This document shows, piece after piece, positions 1 to 9,308 of a DNA stretch of 53,133 nt. A program made the position numbers and the translations under genes. The stretch is from Bacteroidota bacterium (GTDB taxonomy: Bacteria > Bacteroidota > Bacteroidia > Chitinophagales > Saprospiraceae), in NCBI GenBank assembly GCA_024642705.1, contig JAHEAQ010000001.1, forward strand, positions 122,992-176,124, written 5' to 3'. Each line of letters begins with the position of its first letter. Within the stretch, counting starts at the first letter, position 1. Under the pieces are notes generated by a model. It was not told the DNA's origin. It saw only the letters and a program-made list of their open reading frames with translations, and did no database searches.

Positions 1-25
1 AAAATCAATTTGCGGTTCTCAACCT

Positions 26-47
26 AAATTGACTTCAACGTCAATTT
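26..47. repeat. Perfect 8-bp inverted repeat
   Basis: AAATTGAC at 26-33 and GTCAATTT at 40-47 form a perfect 8-bp stem with a 6-nt loop, just downstream of the stop of the gene read leftwards. No T tract follows on either strand, so it is not a convincing intrinsic terminator. A purine-rich AAAGGAGGA lies beside it on the minus strand, but no open frame follows that site. Confidence 0.3.
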
Positions 48-72
48 TCCTCCTTTCTCTCGGAACGGTTGT

Positions 73-1095
73 TCATTCAAAGAAGTTATCATATTGGTTT
101 TTCCTACTATTCGCTAATTCTGGTTTTGCCGTAGGTGCATCCAAATCTAATATATCTTCATCATTATTAGCTTGAGTAATTAGTTTTGCTTTGTCATCAC
201 CTAAAAGAATAGACATTCCTTGACTTTCCCACTTTTCCAACATTTTCAATCCCTCCTCTTCAAATATTCCATTCTGTAAATCTAGAGATTGCATAAAATT
301 ATGTGAAACCGCCATAAATTGTTCCATTTCTCCTACCTTTTGACTTACATCTTCCGCTACTGCTTCAAGAGCTCTATCAAACATTTCTTTCTGATCATTA
401 TTGCCACTAATAATATTCATTGCAGATTTCATTGCTGAATTACTTGCCAATATTGCTTTTCTTTCTTGTTCTTTAACTTCAACTTGATCCTCAATATCTT
501 CTTGCATAATTTGAGAATTTTCATACATCTTGCCCAAAACTCTGTACAATACTTCCATCTTTTTATACAGATCTTCCAGCTTCATAGTAGATTCTTTCAA
601 TCTTCCGGCTTTTCGACTTTTAAGTACCATCACAGCATTATCATTCATATCCCGAGCTTTGCTTGCTAAAGTTAGATTGGTATTAATTTCTTTTTTATTA
701 TTAATAATCATCTCCTTCAATTTATGCATCTGACCTCGTAATTGACTGATTTGCCTGCTCATCTTTTTAAGGTTTGTACGCAAATCCTCAACATAATTTT
801 TTAAAATTCCAATTGGGTCAATTTGAATAAACATTCCAGTGATCCACCGCATCACACTTTTATACATGTACCAAACCAAGTTTCTAGCTTTTGGATCTAA
901 ACCCGTAAATATGACCGCTCCTAAAACGAGCAAACTTACAATTAGTCCAGGTGTTGTACTCACAAAAGCAATGATTGCACTTAAGAAGGCAGAGACTACA
1001 AACCCTACTCCAACTATTCCAGCTACCAAAAATATAAGACCTGTTTTCCCTTCAGGTCTTTTCCAAAATGATTTCTTTTTAATTTCTTCGTTCAT
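73..1095 (-). CDS. Membrane-anchored PspA-like coiled-coil protein
   Basis: No certain family assignment. The 340-residue product begins with a short basic stretch, then two hydrophobic segments (about residues 18-38 and 48-66). After these comes a long, almost uninterrupted helical and coiled-coil region (about 95-290) and an acidic tail. The heptad-rich helices, with RKAGRLKE and a following long helix ending in SAMKSAMNII, recall the PspA/ESCRT-III-like helical hairpin, but with a transmembrane anchor in place of the usual amphipathic N-terminus. That resemblance is inference. Its ATG overlaps the stop of the upstream gene in an ATGA arrangement (1092-1095), so the two are translationally coupled and probably act together. 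Confidence 0.8.
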   Translation of the reverse strand: MNEEIKKKSFWKRPEGKTGLIFLVAGIVGVGFVVSAFLSAIIAFVSTTPGLIVSLLVLGAVIFTGLDPKARNLVWYMYKSVMRWITGMFIQIDPIGILKNYVEDLRTNLKKMSRQISQLRGQMHKLKEMIINNKKEINTNLTLASKARDMNDNAVMVLKSRKAGRLKESTMKLEDLYKKMEVLYRVLGKMYENSQIMQEDIEDQVEVKEQERKAILASNSAMKSAMNIISGNNDQKEMFDRALEAVAEDVSQKVGEMEQFMAVSHNFMQSLDLQNGIFEEEGLKMLEKWESQGMSILLGDDKAKLITQANNDEDILDLDAPTAKPELANSRKNQYDNFFE

Positions 1096-1748
1096 TTAGT
1101 CAAATATTTATTCATTCTTTCTATATCTGCATCGATTTGCTCACTTACTTTCTTGTGGGCAGCAAAAAACTGATCCCTTGTTAAGGCAAATTTAGCTGAT
1201 GCATCGTTGATTTCATTTTTCTTAAGTTCAAACTCCTTTTTTAAACTATTTATTTCTTCGTTCAATTTCTTTATTTGTTCTTCCTTTTTCTTAACGGAAA
1301 TTTCAATTAAACTTAACTTTTCTTCTTGACTTGATATTTGTTTTTGTTGTTGATTTTGGTATGCGGTCGTAAATTTCTCTTTTTCCCCTGCTAAGATATT
1401 CAAATAATGTTTTGCACTATCCAATAATTTAACTTTACTAGCACCCATCGTTTTTGACATGGCAAAAGCAGAATTGAATCTTGTTCCTTCATCCATATTC
1501 ATTCCAGCCAATGATTTCAGAGATTGTTTGTACTCCAAATAATCAAATCCTTCTAAATTATTACTTTCTATAGCTTGGAGTAAACTATTAATAAATTTAT
1601 CCGGCGCTGTAACATCCTCATTCACAGCAATCTCGGCTACTTGTTTTTTCTTTGATTCAAGAACCTCCGGAGTTGATGATTTTGGTAAAACAATGCCTTC
1701 CTCTTCTTCTATTACAAATAAAGATTTTAATTTTTTAAACATTGCCAT
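1092..1748 (-). CDS. Coiled-coil partner protein, unknown function
   Basis: A 218-residue cytoplasmic protein with no signal peptide or membrane segment. It starts MAMFKKLKSLF followed by an acidic patch. Residues about 50-130 look like a compact helical domain, and about 135-215 form a charged coiled coil rich in K, E and Q. It is the first gene of a two-gene unit and ends in a 4-nt ATGA overlap with the membrane-anchored coiled-coil gene. I do not recognise the family. The coupling and shared helical character suggest subunits of one envelope-associated assembly. The start is the only good ATG; a second ATG two codons later is an alternative. Confidence 0.8.
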   Translation of the reverse strand: MAMFKKLKSLFVIEEEEGIVLPKSSTPEVLESKKKQVAEIAVNEDVTAPDKFINSLLQAIESNNLEGFDYLEYKQSLKSLAGMNMDEGTRFNSAFAMSKTMGASKVKLLDSAKHYLNILAGEKEKFTTAYQNQQQKQISSQEEKLSLIEISVKKKEEQIKKLNEEINSLKKEFELKKNEINDASAKFALTRDQFFAAHKKVSEQIDADIERMNKYLTK

Positions 1749-1950
1749 ATTCTAAATAAATTATTTGGTATTAATATACTCTTTTTGTTACAATTATATG
1801 AATAACTTTGCATAAGGACAACAGGTTTCAAATAATCAATAATTATTAATCAAGAAACACAAATAAAACTATTTTAATTCAAAACTACAAAGCCACAAAT
1901 TCATAACAATATTTCGTGTCAAGACTTAAATACAAATAAAATTAAGAGAA

Positions 1951-3207
1951 ATGAGCGTTAAAGTTTCATCTGAAATTGGAAATTTACAAAAAGTAATCAT
2001 TCATAGACCTGATGCAGGTATTTCTAGAGTATCACCCAAAAGGGCTGAAGACCTTTTATTTGATGATATTGTTTTTTTACCCCAAATGCAAAAAGAACAT
2101 GATGTCCTTTCAGAAGTTTTGAAAGCTTTCCTAGGAGACCAAAATGTTTTAGAAATTACGGACCTACTTGAGCAAACCTTGATAGATGACCCAGAAAATA
2201 GGGCTATTATTATTTCTAGAGTCGAAACTTATGAAGAACTTCCACGAGTTTTTGGAGAAAAATTAGAAAAACTAAATAATAATGAACTAGCAAATGTTCT
2301 TATTACAGGATTTTTAGAAAAAGATGATCATATATTATTCGATCCTATCCCTAATTTTATTTTTACTCGAGACATTGCTGTCGTAGTAAATGAACATGTA
2401 ATTATTACTAAGGCTTCCAAATCTGCAAGATTTAGAGAGAATTTGTTAACTAGATTTATTTTTTGGCGACATCCAATTTTTAAGGTTCTGAGAGAAAAAG
2501 ACAAAATCATTAATTTAAATGACCTTGACTTATTTCCACCATCAAAACAAGGTCAACAAGTCTCAATGGAGGGAGGTGATGTAATGATAATAAACAAGGA
2601 TTTTATTCTAATAGGTTGCTCAGAAAGAACATCTATGCATGGAATTGAGCTTTTAAAAAAAGAACTATTCAAAAAACATATAATAAAAAATGTAGTCGTT
2701 ATTAATATTCCCAACGATCGCTCTTATATGCACATTGATACTCTATTCACTATGATAGATCACGACGAAATTGTAGCTTACAAGCCAATTATTTTTGATG
2801 GGAATAGTTCCAATGTCTTGGTTTTCAGATCCAATGGGGGAATGTCAGAATATTCTTCTGTAAAATCATTTTTCCAGGCCGAAATCAATCACGAAATGAA
2901 ATTTATTTTTGCTGGGAATGGAGTAAGTCCCTACCAAGAAAGAGAACAATGGACAGATGGTTGCAATCTGGTTACCTTGAAACCTGGTGTTGCTATTGCT
3001 TATGATAGAAACCCAGTAACTGACGAAGCTTTTTTAAGTGCTGGATATAGCATTGTCCATGCACAAGAAATCATTTTTAATATAAAATCTGGTAAAGTTA
3101 AACCCGCAGATATCAATAAAACAATCATTCATATTCCTTCAAGTGAACTCTCAAGAGCTCGTGGAGGTTCTCATTGTATGACCTGCCCAATTCTAAGGAA
3201 GCAATAA
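1951..3207 (+). CDS. arcA: Arginine deiminase
   Basis: Hydrolyses L-arginine to citrulline and ammonia. The 418-residue length fits bacterial arginine deiminase (about 410). All landmarks of the guanidino-group-modifying fold are visible: FTRD at 138-141 (catalytic Asp141), EGGD at 207-210 (Glu207), HID at 261-263 (His261, Asp263) and the C-terminal nucleophile in GGSHCMTCP (Cys409). No carbamate kinase or ornithine carbamoyltransferase gene follows, so this is not a complete arginine deiminase pathway operon here; a biosynthetic or nitrogen-scavenging role is possible. The next gene starts 3 nt after the stop. The exact substrate is inferred from motifs, and related amidinotransferase-fold enzymes are an alternative. 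Confidence 0.88.
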   Translation: MSVKVSSEIGNLQKVIIHRPDAGISRVSPKRAEDLLFDDIVFLPQMQKEHDVLSEVLKAFLGDQNVLEITDLLEQTLIDDPENRAIIISRVETYEELPRVFGEKLEKLNNNELANVLITGFLEKDDHILFDPIPNFIFTRDIAVVVNEHVIITKASKSARFRENLLTRFIFWRHPIFKVLREKDKIINLNDLDLFPPSKQGQQVSMEGGDVMIINKDFILIGCSERTSMHGIELLKKELFKKHIIKNVVVINIPNDRSYMHIDTLFTMIDHDEIVAYKPIIFDGNSSNVLVFRSNGGMSEYSSVKSFFQAEINHEMKFIFAGNGVSPYQEREQWTDGCNLVTLKPGVAIAYDRNPVTDEAFLSAGYSIVHAQEIIFNIKSGKVKPADINKTIIHIPSSELSRARGGSHCMTCPILRKQ

Positions 3208-3210
3208 ACT

Positions 3211-3624
3211 ATGTACATACATAAAACGGAAATTCGAGTAAGATACGCAGATACGGACCAAATGGGATATGTTTATTATGGAAATTATGCGTCCTATTAT
3301 GAAGTAGGAAGAGTTGAAGCAATGAGAAATTTAGGACTTCGTTACGCTGATCTTGAAGCTGATCATAAAATTTTCATGCCTGTTATGTCGATGGAGTCAA
3401 GATTTATAAGACCTGCAAAATATGACGATTTACTTACTATTGAAACAAGAATTTCACAGCTACCAGGAGAAACAATAAAATTCAGATCAGATATTTTCAA
3501 TAAATCTGGAAAATTAGTAAATAGCGGAACTGTTAAACTTTATTTTCTAGATATTGAAACAAATACTAGAATAAGTACTCCGAAAATTATCCTTGAAAAA
3601 TTAAATAAGTATTTTGAAATTTAA
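3211..3624 (+). CDS. Acyl-CoA thioesterase, YbgC/FadM-type hotdog fold
   Basis: A 137-residue single hotdog domain of the 4-hydroxybenzoyl-CoA thioesterase family. The diagnostic N-terminal motif YADTDQMGYVYYGNY spans residues 12-26 and holds the conserved acidic residues Asp14 and Asp16. Such proteins hydrolyse acyl-CoA or acyl-ACP thioesters in the cytoplasm; the natural substrate cannot be read from sequence. It lies 3 nt after the arginine deiminase gene and overlaps the next gene, so the three genes probably share a transcript. Confidence 0.88.
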   Translation: MYIHKTEIRVRYADTDQMGYVYYGNYASYYEVGRVEAMRNLGLRYADLEADHKIFMPVMSMESRFIRPAKYDDLLTIETRISQLPGETIKFRSDIFNKSGKLVNSGTVKLYFLDIETNTRISTPKIILEKLNKYFEI

Positions 3625-4570
3625 AACTTTTAATTTTTGGAAATATATTGGGTCACTGCCGATTGTAAAAACACTCATAAATTGGGCAAAAAAAACAAGC
3701 TTTCCAGGTTTTGAAAAAATTCCAATTTATGATATCATTCGTTTTATCTTAAAAGAAGCTCAAACTGACGACATTTCAACAAGAGCTAATTCTATGGCAT
3801 TCAGCTTTTTTCTTGCGTTATTTCCTGCATCCATTTTTCTGTTCACACTATTGCCTTTATTTCGGTTTACAGAGGATTATGTTCAAGCTTTCCGATTATC
3901 CATTTCAGGTGTATTGCCACGAAATGCTGAAGACTATATTTTTGGAATCATTTATGATGTAACTTCTAAACCAAATGGTGGATTATTTACTTTGGGATTT
4001 GTTTTGGCTTTATTTTTTGCTTCACAAGGAATTTCATCCATGATGAAAGGATTTTCAAAAAGTTATGAGAGCACTTTTAAAGAAGTAAATTATTTTCAAA
4101 GACAATGGACGGCGATTAAAATTACAGTTTTAACATCTATTTTATTGACCATTTCAATCATCACTATTGTACTTGGACAGCTCCTCTTGAATTATATTTT
4201 TGAAAAACTCAACATTTCTTTTTCTACCCAAATTTTAATTCAAATTGGGAGATGGATTTTTTTAATTATACTTTTTCATGCTGTGATTAGTTCCATTTAT
4301 AGATATGGAGCCCCAACCATTGAAAAATTTAAATATTTTAGTCCTGGTGCGACTGCCGCTGCATTATTCATGATTATCTTATCTTTGGGATTCTCATATT
4401 TTGTTAATAATTTTGGTACCTATAATAAAATTTATGGCTCAATTGGTGCATTGATTGTAGTACTTATTTGGATTCAATTTAATTGTACTATTTTATTGAT
4501 AGGATATGAAATTAATGCCAGTATTGCAGTGAATAAAAACCTGCTTAAAAAAGAAAAATTAAATGAATAG
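3614..4570 (+). CDS. YihY/BrkB family inner-membrane protein
   Basis: A 318-residue multi-pass membrane protein of the YihY family (formerly mislabelled RNase BN). The conserved block near the C-terminus, YNKIYGSIGALIVVLIWIQF, and the preceding GATAAAL segment are typical, and about six hydrophobic segments are visible. The only workable start is TTG at 3614: the frame has a stop at 3602-3604 and the first ATG is far inside the first membrane segment. It overlaps the thioesterase by 11 nt and the following gene by 8 nt. Function of the family is unsettled; a transport or envelope role is usually assumed. Confidence 0.85.
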   Translation: MKFKTFNFWKYIGSLPIVKTLINWAKKTSFPGFEKIPIYDIIRFILKEAQTDDISTRANSMAFSFFLALFPASIFLFTLLPLFRFTEDYVQAFRLSISGVLPRNAEDYIFGIIYDVTSKPNGGLFTLGFVLALFFASQGISSMMKGFSKSYESTFKEVNYFQRQWTAIKITVLTSILLTISIITIVLGQLLLNYIFEKLNISFSTQILIQIGRWIFLIILFHAVISSIYRYGAPTIEKFKYFSPGATAAALFMIILSLGFSYFVNNFGTYNKIYGSIGALIVVLIWIQFNCTILLIGYEINASIAVNKNLLKKEKLNE

Positions 4571-7307
4571 ACTAATTATTCATACCATACATAATTATCA
4601 ATTTGTCATTTCACTCATTCTGATAAATATATTTGCCACAATATCCATTAATGCTCAAAAAACAATAGCTGAAGGATTCTACGATGAGGCATTTAGTTCA
4701 TCTTTTACGCTTCCAATTGGAATTCGCTTTGACTCTAAAGGCAATTCTTTCGTGTGGGAAAAAAGTGGTAAATTATATTTGCTAAATTCTTCAGAAAAAG
4801 AGAAAAATTTGATACTTGATATAAGTGAGGAAGTAGGAAGTTGGGGCGACCATGGATTTACTGGATTTGCATTAGATCCAAATTTTTCGATAAATGGATA
4901 CATTTATGCTGCATATACTGTTGATCGATACTACCTACTTAACTATGATAAACCTGATTATGATAAAGATTCAACAATATTGTTCAATGCTACTATTGGA
5001 AGAGTAAGCAGATTTACACTAGATATTTCCGCTAATCCATACCAACTAGTTGAACAGAGCAAAAAAATTCTTTTAGGAGAGACCATTAAAGATGGATTCC
5101 CAATTTTAGCTGATTTTCATGGCGTTGGTTCTTTAGCTTTTGGATCGGATGGATCTTTGTTTGTTGGTTGTGGAGATGGTGGATTGGATAATGAACCAAA
5201 TGTCACATACCATGTTAATCAAGCTATTGCTGATGGAATTATTGATTCTTCAATGTTAATTGGCTCATATCGTGCTCAGTCTCTGCGGTCTCTTAATGGG
5301 AAAATGCTTCGAATTGATAAAGAAACTGGAGAAGGAATCCCTTCCAATCCTTACTATGATTTTTCAAATCCAAAATCATCAGCATCCAGAATTTGGGCCC
5401 TTGGATTAAGAAATCCATATAAATTTCAGCGGATCCCCAATACAGGAAGCCATAAACTTGAAGATGGAGACCCAGGTATTATTGTTTTTGGGGATGTTGG
5501 TTCTTCTTATTGGGAAGAGTTCAATTTTATTTCTTCTCCTGGTCAAAATTTTGGCTGGCCTATATACGAAGGAAATGACCAGGTTTGGCCTTATGGTTGG
5601 TACGAAATTGAAAATATACTTGCGCCGAATCCTTTAAGCGATTGCCAACGACAAAATTTTATTTTTCAAGACTTAATTACACAAGATAACCAAGATCGAA
5701 AATACATATTTCTTAACCCTTGCTCTAATGATAGCATTGAAATACCTGTCGAAATCAATACTTATGTGCAAACAAGACCCTTTCTTTATTACAATAACGT
5801 AACATGGAATCAACCAACTAGAACTTTTATACCAGGCTATAACCAAAATGGACATGCGAGTCAAATTTCCATTGATTCATCGAATTATAATATTGGAAAA
5901 ATATTTGAAGGGTATTCTGCATTGCCAGGATCATGGTATGAAGCTGGGTTGTTTCCTACAAAATATAATCATTCTTTGTTGGTTTGTGATTTTTCTGGCT
6001 GGATCAAAGCATTGAATTTCGATGACGATATGAAATTAATAGGCGTTCAAGATATCAGAACTGACATTCAAGGTATTGTTGATCTCACCTATAATCCAAT
6101 CGACAATTGTATCTATTATATAAATATTTTATATGGCGAGGTCAGAAAAATTTGTTTCGGAGGGAATCCTCCTCCCGTTGCCATAGCTTCTGCTGATACA
6201 TTATATGGAGGCAATGAATTATTGGTAAATTTTGATGCTTCCGCTTCTTACGACCCTAATCAATTACCTATATATTATAGTTGGGATTTTGGAGATGGCG
6301 AAAAGAGCGAAAAAGTAAAACCTACCCATCGTTATAAAGTCAATGGCAACAATGCTAAAAAATTCATTGCAAAATTAATTGTCACAGATTCATTGGGAAT
6401 TCATTCAGCTGATTCTTTAAATATTTCCTTGAATAATAGTCCTCCAAATGTTAAAATAGCTTCACCTATTGATGGCAGTAAGTATGCTACAAACGGATAC
6501 AATAGAATTGATCTTGAAGCGATAGTGAATGATGCAGAAGAAGAAAACAACCTTCTTCGCTATGAATGGCAAATTCACCTTCATCACAATCAACATTTTC
6601 ACTCTGAAGAACCAGTTTTTACACAAAAATTCAGTTCAATAATTGACCCAGTTGGTTGCAGTGATAGGGATATTTTTTGGTACCGAATTAGTTTAAAAGT
6701 TGATGACTCATTTGGTCTAAGCAATCGAGATGAAGTTACAATTTATCCAAATTGCGAATCACATGGAGAAATTGCTTGGAAAAGATTTGAAACTTTAAAG
6801 TCTGGCATTATTGTGAATTGGGAAAATATAAATATAGATAAGCTTGAAGGATTTACAGTTCAAAAAATAAATGAATCAGGCACAATTTCTGATATTGGAA
6901 CTGTTGCTGCAACAACTAATTCAAATTACCATTTTTTAGATGAGAACCCTATAATAGGCGTTAATAGATACAGGATTAAAATTTTTATTGACCAAAAAAC
7001 CTATTTTTATTCGTCTGAGAATAAAATTATGTTTCCAATATCCTCGCCTCTCCAACTTTTTCCAAATCCAGTATTTTCTCAAGAACTGAACATCAAATTA
7101 GACCAGCCATTAGAAGAAGACATTAATATAGAAGTCTTTAATTTACAAGGTATAAAGGTTTATGAAAATTTAGTCCAGAATACAGAATGGGAAACATACA
7201 AAGGTGCAATTCATTTTGAAAATTTAATACCTGGTCTTTACATTGTAGTTGTGAAAAATGGAGGTAGAGTTTGGTACAATAAAATAGAAATTTTAAAATC
7301 CAATTAA
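4563..7307 (+). CDS. Secreted GSDH-type sugar dehydrogenase-like protein with PKD and T9SS sorting domains
   Basis: A 914-residue exported protein. A signal peptide ends near NAQ (residue 32). Residues about 40-525 form a six-bladed propeller of the PQQ-dependent glucose/sorbosone dehydrogenase type, shown by GLRNPYKF, the GSLFVGCGDGG strand and DVGSSYWEEFN. A PKD domain with WDFGDG occupies about 532-625, followed by a second beta-sandwich region. Residues about 832-914 are a Type IX secretion C-terminal domain (LFPNPV start, GLYIVVV, final lysine-rich strand). It probably oxidises sugars at the cell surface or acts as a binding propeller; PQQ use is inferred. Its stop shares a TTAA palindrome with the convergent folC stop. 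Confidence 0.88.
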   Translation: MNRLIIHTIHNYQFVISLILINIFATISINAQKTIAEGFYDEAFSSSFTLPIGIRFDSKGNSFVWEKSGKLYLLNSSEKEKNLILDISEEVGSWGDHGFTGFALDPNFSINGYIYAAYTVDRYYLLNYDKPDYDKDSTILFNATIGRVSRFTLDISANPYQLVEQSKKILLGETIKDGFPILADFHGVGSLAFGSDGSLFVGCGDGGLDNEPNVTYHVNQAIADGIIDSSMLIGSYRAQSLRSLNGKMLRIDKETGEGIPSNPYYDFSNPKSSASRIWALGLRNPYKFQRIPNTGSHKLEDGDPGIIVFGDVGSSYWEEFNFISSPGQNFGWPIYEGNDQVWPYGWYEIENILAPNPLSDCQRQNFIFQDLITQDNQDRKYIFLNPCSNDSIEIPVEINTYVQTRPFLYYNNVTWNQPTRTFIPGYNQNGHASQISIDSSNYNIGKIFEGYSALPGSWYEAGLFPTKYNHSLLVCDFSGWIKALNFDDDMKLIGVQDIRTDIQGIVDLTYNPIDNCIYYINILYGEVRKICFGGNPPPVAIASADTLYGGNELLVNFDASASYDPNQLPIYYSWDFGDGEKSEKVKPTHRYKVNGNNAKKFIAKLIVTDSLGIHSADSLNISLNNSPPNVKIASPIDGSKYATNGYNRIDLEAIVNDAEEENNLLRYEWQIHLHHNQHFHSEEPVFTQKFSSIIDPVGCSDRDIFWYRISLKVDDSFGLSNRDEVTIYPNCESHGEIAWKRFETLKSGIIVNWENINIDKLEGFTVQKINESGTISDIGTVAATTNSNYHFLDENPIIGVNRYRIKIFIDQKTYFYSSENKIMFPISSPLQLFPNPVFSQELNIKLDQPLEEDINIEVFNLQGIKVYENLVQNTEWETYKGAIHFENLIPGLYIVVVKNGGRVWYNKIEILKSN

Positions 7308-8590
7308 AGTATTTCAGCTACCACAAAAATACTGCCCCCAATATATATTAAATCCTTTTCCTTTGCGGCTCTTTTCGCTGCAGCAAAAGCGTTTCTTACA
7401 GAAACATAGGCTTTACCTTGCAATCCATATTTCAAAGCTTCCTTTTTCAATTCTTTTGATGGAAGGCCTCTTGGTATATTGGCTTTTGCAAAATAATATT
7501 TAGCTGATGTTGGCAAAAGTTCAAAAACTTTGTCAAGTTTTTTGTCATTTACAAATCCAAGAACCAAATGTAATTTTTCGAATTCCATTGTTTCAAGTTT
7601 CTCAAAGACTTTCAAAAGCCCAGCTTGATTATGAGCACTATCAGCAATAATTGTTGGATTGAAACTTAATTTTTCCCATCGGCCTAAAAAATAAGTAGCT
7701 TCTTTAATATGCCTAAACCCATGATCAACCTTTTCATTATGCCATTTGAAATATCCCAAATCTGCTAAAAGTGATAAAGTTGCTAGACTAGTTCTGATGT
7801 TTTCATTTTGATAAGGGCCAGGAAAATTCATGCTAACTGTAGATGAAATTCCATTTTTGGAAGAATAAGCATAAGTTTCAACCGCAAACTCTGATGTGTC
7901 TGAACTAATTAGTATTTCATCTTCTGCAAAAGTCAGCAAAGATTTACATTCACTAGCTTTTGATTTAAATACTTGAGCAGTTTCAATATTTTTTTCACCA
8001 ATTATTACAGGCTTATTTGGTTTTATTATTCCGGCTTTTTCAAAGGCAATTTTCTCTAAAGTATCACCAAGTATTTCAATATGATCAAAACTTATATTGG
8101 TTATTACTGAAAGCACAGGATCGATAACATTTGTTGAATCCAAACGTCCGCCCAATCCTGTCTCAATAACTGCAAAATCTACATCTTGAGATGCAAAATA
8201 ATCAAAAGCCATTGCTACGGTAATTTCAAAAAAAGAAGGTCTGATTTGCTCGATGATTGGTTGAACTCCATCTATAAATGACATGACATACTTTCTTGAA
8301 ATTAGCTTTGCATTAATCTTTATTCTTTCTCTAAAATCTTTATAATGCGGAGAGGTATAAAGTCCGACTTTATATCCATACTGTTGGAGCACGCTAGCAA
8401 TCATATGACTAACTGATCCTTTTCCATTCGTCCCAGCTACATGTATACTCTTAAATTTCGATTGAGGATTTCCTAAAAATTCACACAAATCAAGTGTGTT
8501 TTTTAAATCCTTTTTGTAAGCAATATTGCCAACGCGTTGATACATTGGTAATTGGCTGTACATAAAATCCAATGTTTCTTTGTAGCTCAT
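7304..8590 (-). CDS. folC: Bifunctional folylpolyglutamate/dihydrofolate synthase
   Basis: Adds glutamate to dihydropteroate and to folates using ATP. The 428-residue length matches FolC. The ATP-binding loop GTNGKGSVSH is at residues 53-62, ETGLGGRLDSTN at 143-154 and the TNISFDH motif at 164-170, all in the order expected for Mur-ligase-like FolC. It is monocistronic: the upstream 290 bp separate it from a divergent small gene, and its stop overlaps that of the convergent secreted protein in the sequence TTAA. Confidence 0.95.
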   Translation of the reverse strand: MSYKETLDFMYSQLPMYQRVGNIAYKKDLKNTLDLCEFLGNPQSKFKSIHVAGTNGKGSVSHMIASVLQQYGYKVGLYTSPHYKDFRERIKINAKLISRKYVMSFIDGVQPIIEQIRPSFFEITVAMAFDYFASQDVDFAVIETGLGGRLDSTNVIDPVLSVITNISFDHIEILGDTLEKIAFEKAGIIKPNKPVIIGEKNIETAQVFKSKASECKSLLTFAEDEILISSDTSEFAVETYAYSSKNGISSTVSMNFPGPYQNENIRTSLATLSLLADLGYFKWHNEKVDHGFRHIKEATYFLGRWEKLSFNPTIIADSAHNQAGLLKVFEKLETMEFEKLHLVLGFVNDKKLDKVFELLPTSAKYYFAKANIPRGLPSKELKKEALKYGLQGKAYVSVRNAFAAAKRAAKEKDLIYIGGSIFVVAEIL

Positions 8591-8912
8591 TTAAATGGAG
8601 GTAAATAGGTTAATTATGCAAATTAAAGAATAAATCGTCATGAATTCAAGGACAATTATGATTGTAAGTTTGTAAAAAATATGGTTTGCAAATTAATTCT
8701 TTTGGTAACGTGCTTAAAATTTAATTTCTAATGCAATGTAATTGACAATAAAGCCTATTTGGGCATCATATTTGCAAAATTTTCGACAATTTGATAATAA
8801 CAACTTGTTTAGTCCGACAAAACATTGCTTTTTTGTGGAGTATTTAACAATTAGAAAAAATTAATGTATTACCCTTATATTAGTGGATTCTAATTTTACC
8901 CTAAAAGTTAAT

Positions 8913-9197
8913 ATGCTTAAAACACCTATACGCAAAAGCTTGCTTTTCTTTGCACTTATATTATTGTTTGGTGCGAATAAAGCTTATTGCAACAACCCAA
9001 AAGTTGAGGTTGAATCATTTATTTTTGATTTTACAAGGATAACAGAGAATGAAAATAAATTGTCTTATAACCCGTTTGACAGTTTACCTGAAAATTTGAA
9101 GTTTTCCTCTAGGTTAAAAAGCACGATATATGTCAAAAAAAGGAATGGAACTAAAAAATCTATTCTTTACCCTCTTTACAAGGCATATATTTGCTGA
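8913..9197 (+). CDS. Small exported protein, unknown
   Basis: A 94-residue product with a clear signal peptide: basic MLKTPIRK, hydrophobic LLFFALILLF, then a likely cleavage site near KAYC. The frame could start at a GTG at 8883, but that would put ten polar residues before the signal peptide, so I prefer the ATG at 8913. The mature part of about 70 residues is basic and polar with no recognised domain. It is followed by a strong terminator (9276-9308), which supports it being an expressed single gene. Confidence 0.55.
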   Translation: MLKTPIRKSLLFFALILLFGANKAYCNNPKVEVESFIFDFTRITENENKLSYNPFDSLPENLKFSSRLKSTIYVKKRNGTKKSILYPLYKAYIC

Positions 9198-9275
9198 GAA
9201 TTATTTTATAACACGTTTAAACCCTTAGCAATTATCTAAGTAAACCGCGAGAACAGTAGACTAAAGATTTTGCAA

Positions 9276-9308
9276 AAGCCGGCTCTACCCTGCCGGCTTA
9301 TTTTTTTT
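9276..9308 (+). terminator. Intrinsic terminator after the small exported gene
   Basis: Perfect GC-rich 8-bp stem AAGCCGGC (9276-9283) and GCCGGCTT (9292-9299), loop of 8 nt, then A and eight T residues. It serves the rightward gene and separates it from the convergent TonB gene, whose stop lies inside the T tract. Confidence 0.9.

Noticed and set aside
46-60. Strong Shine-Dalgarno-like AAAGGAGGA on the minus strand as a sign of a next gene
   Set aside because: All three frames after it stop within about ten codons inside the window.
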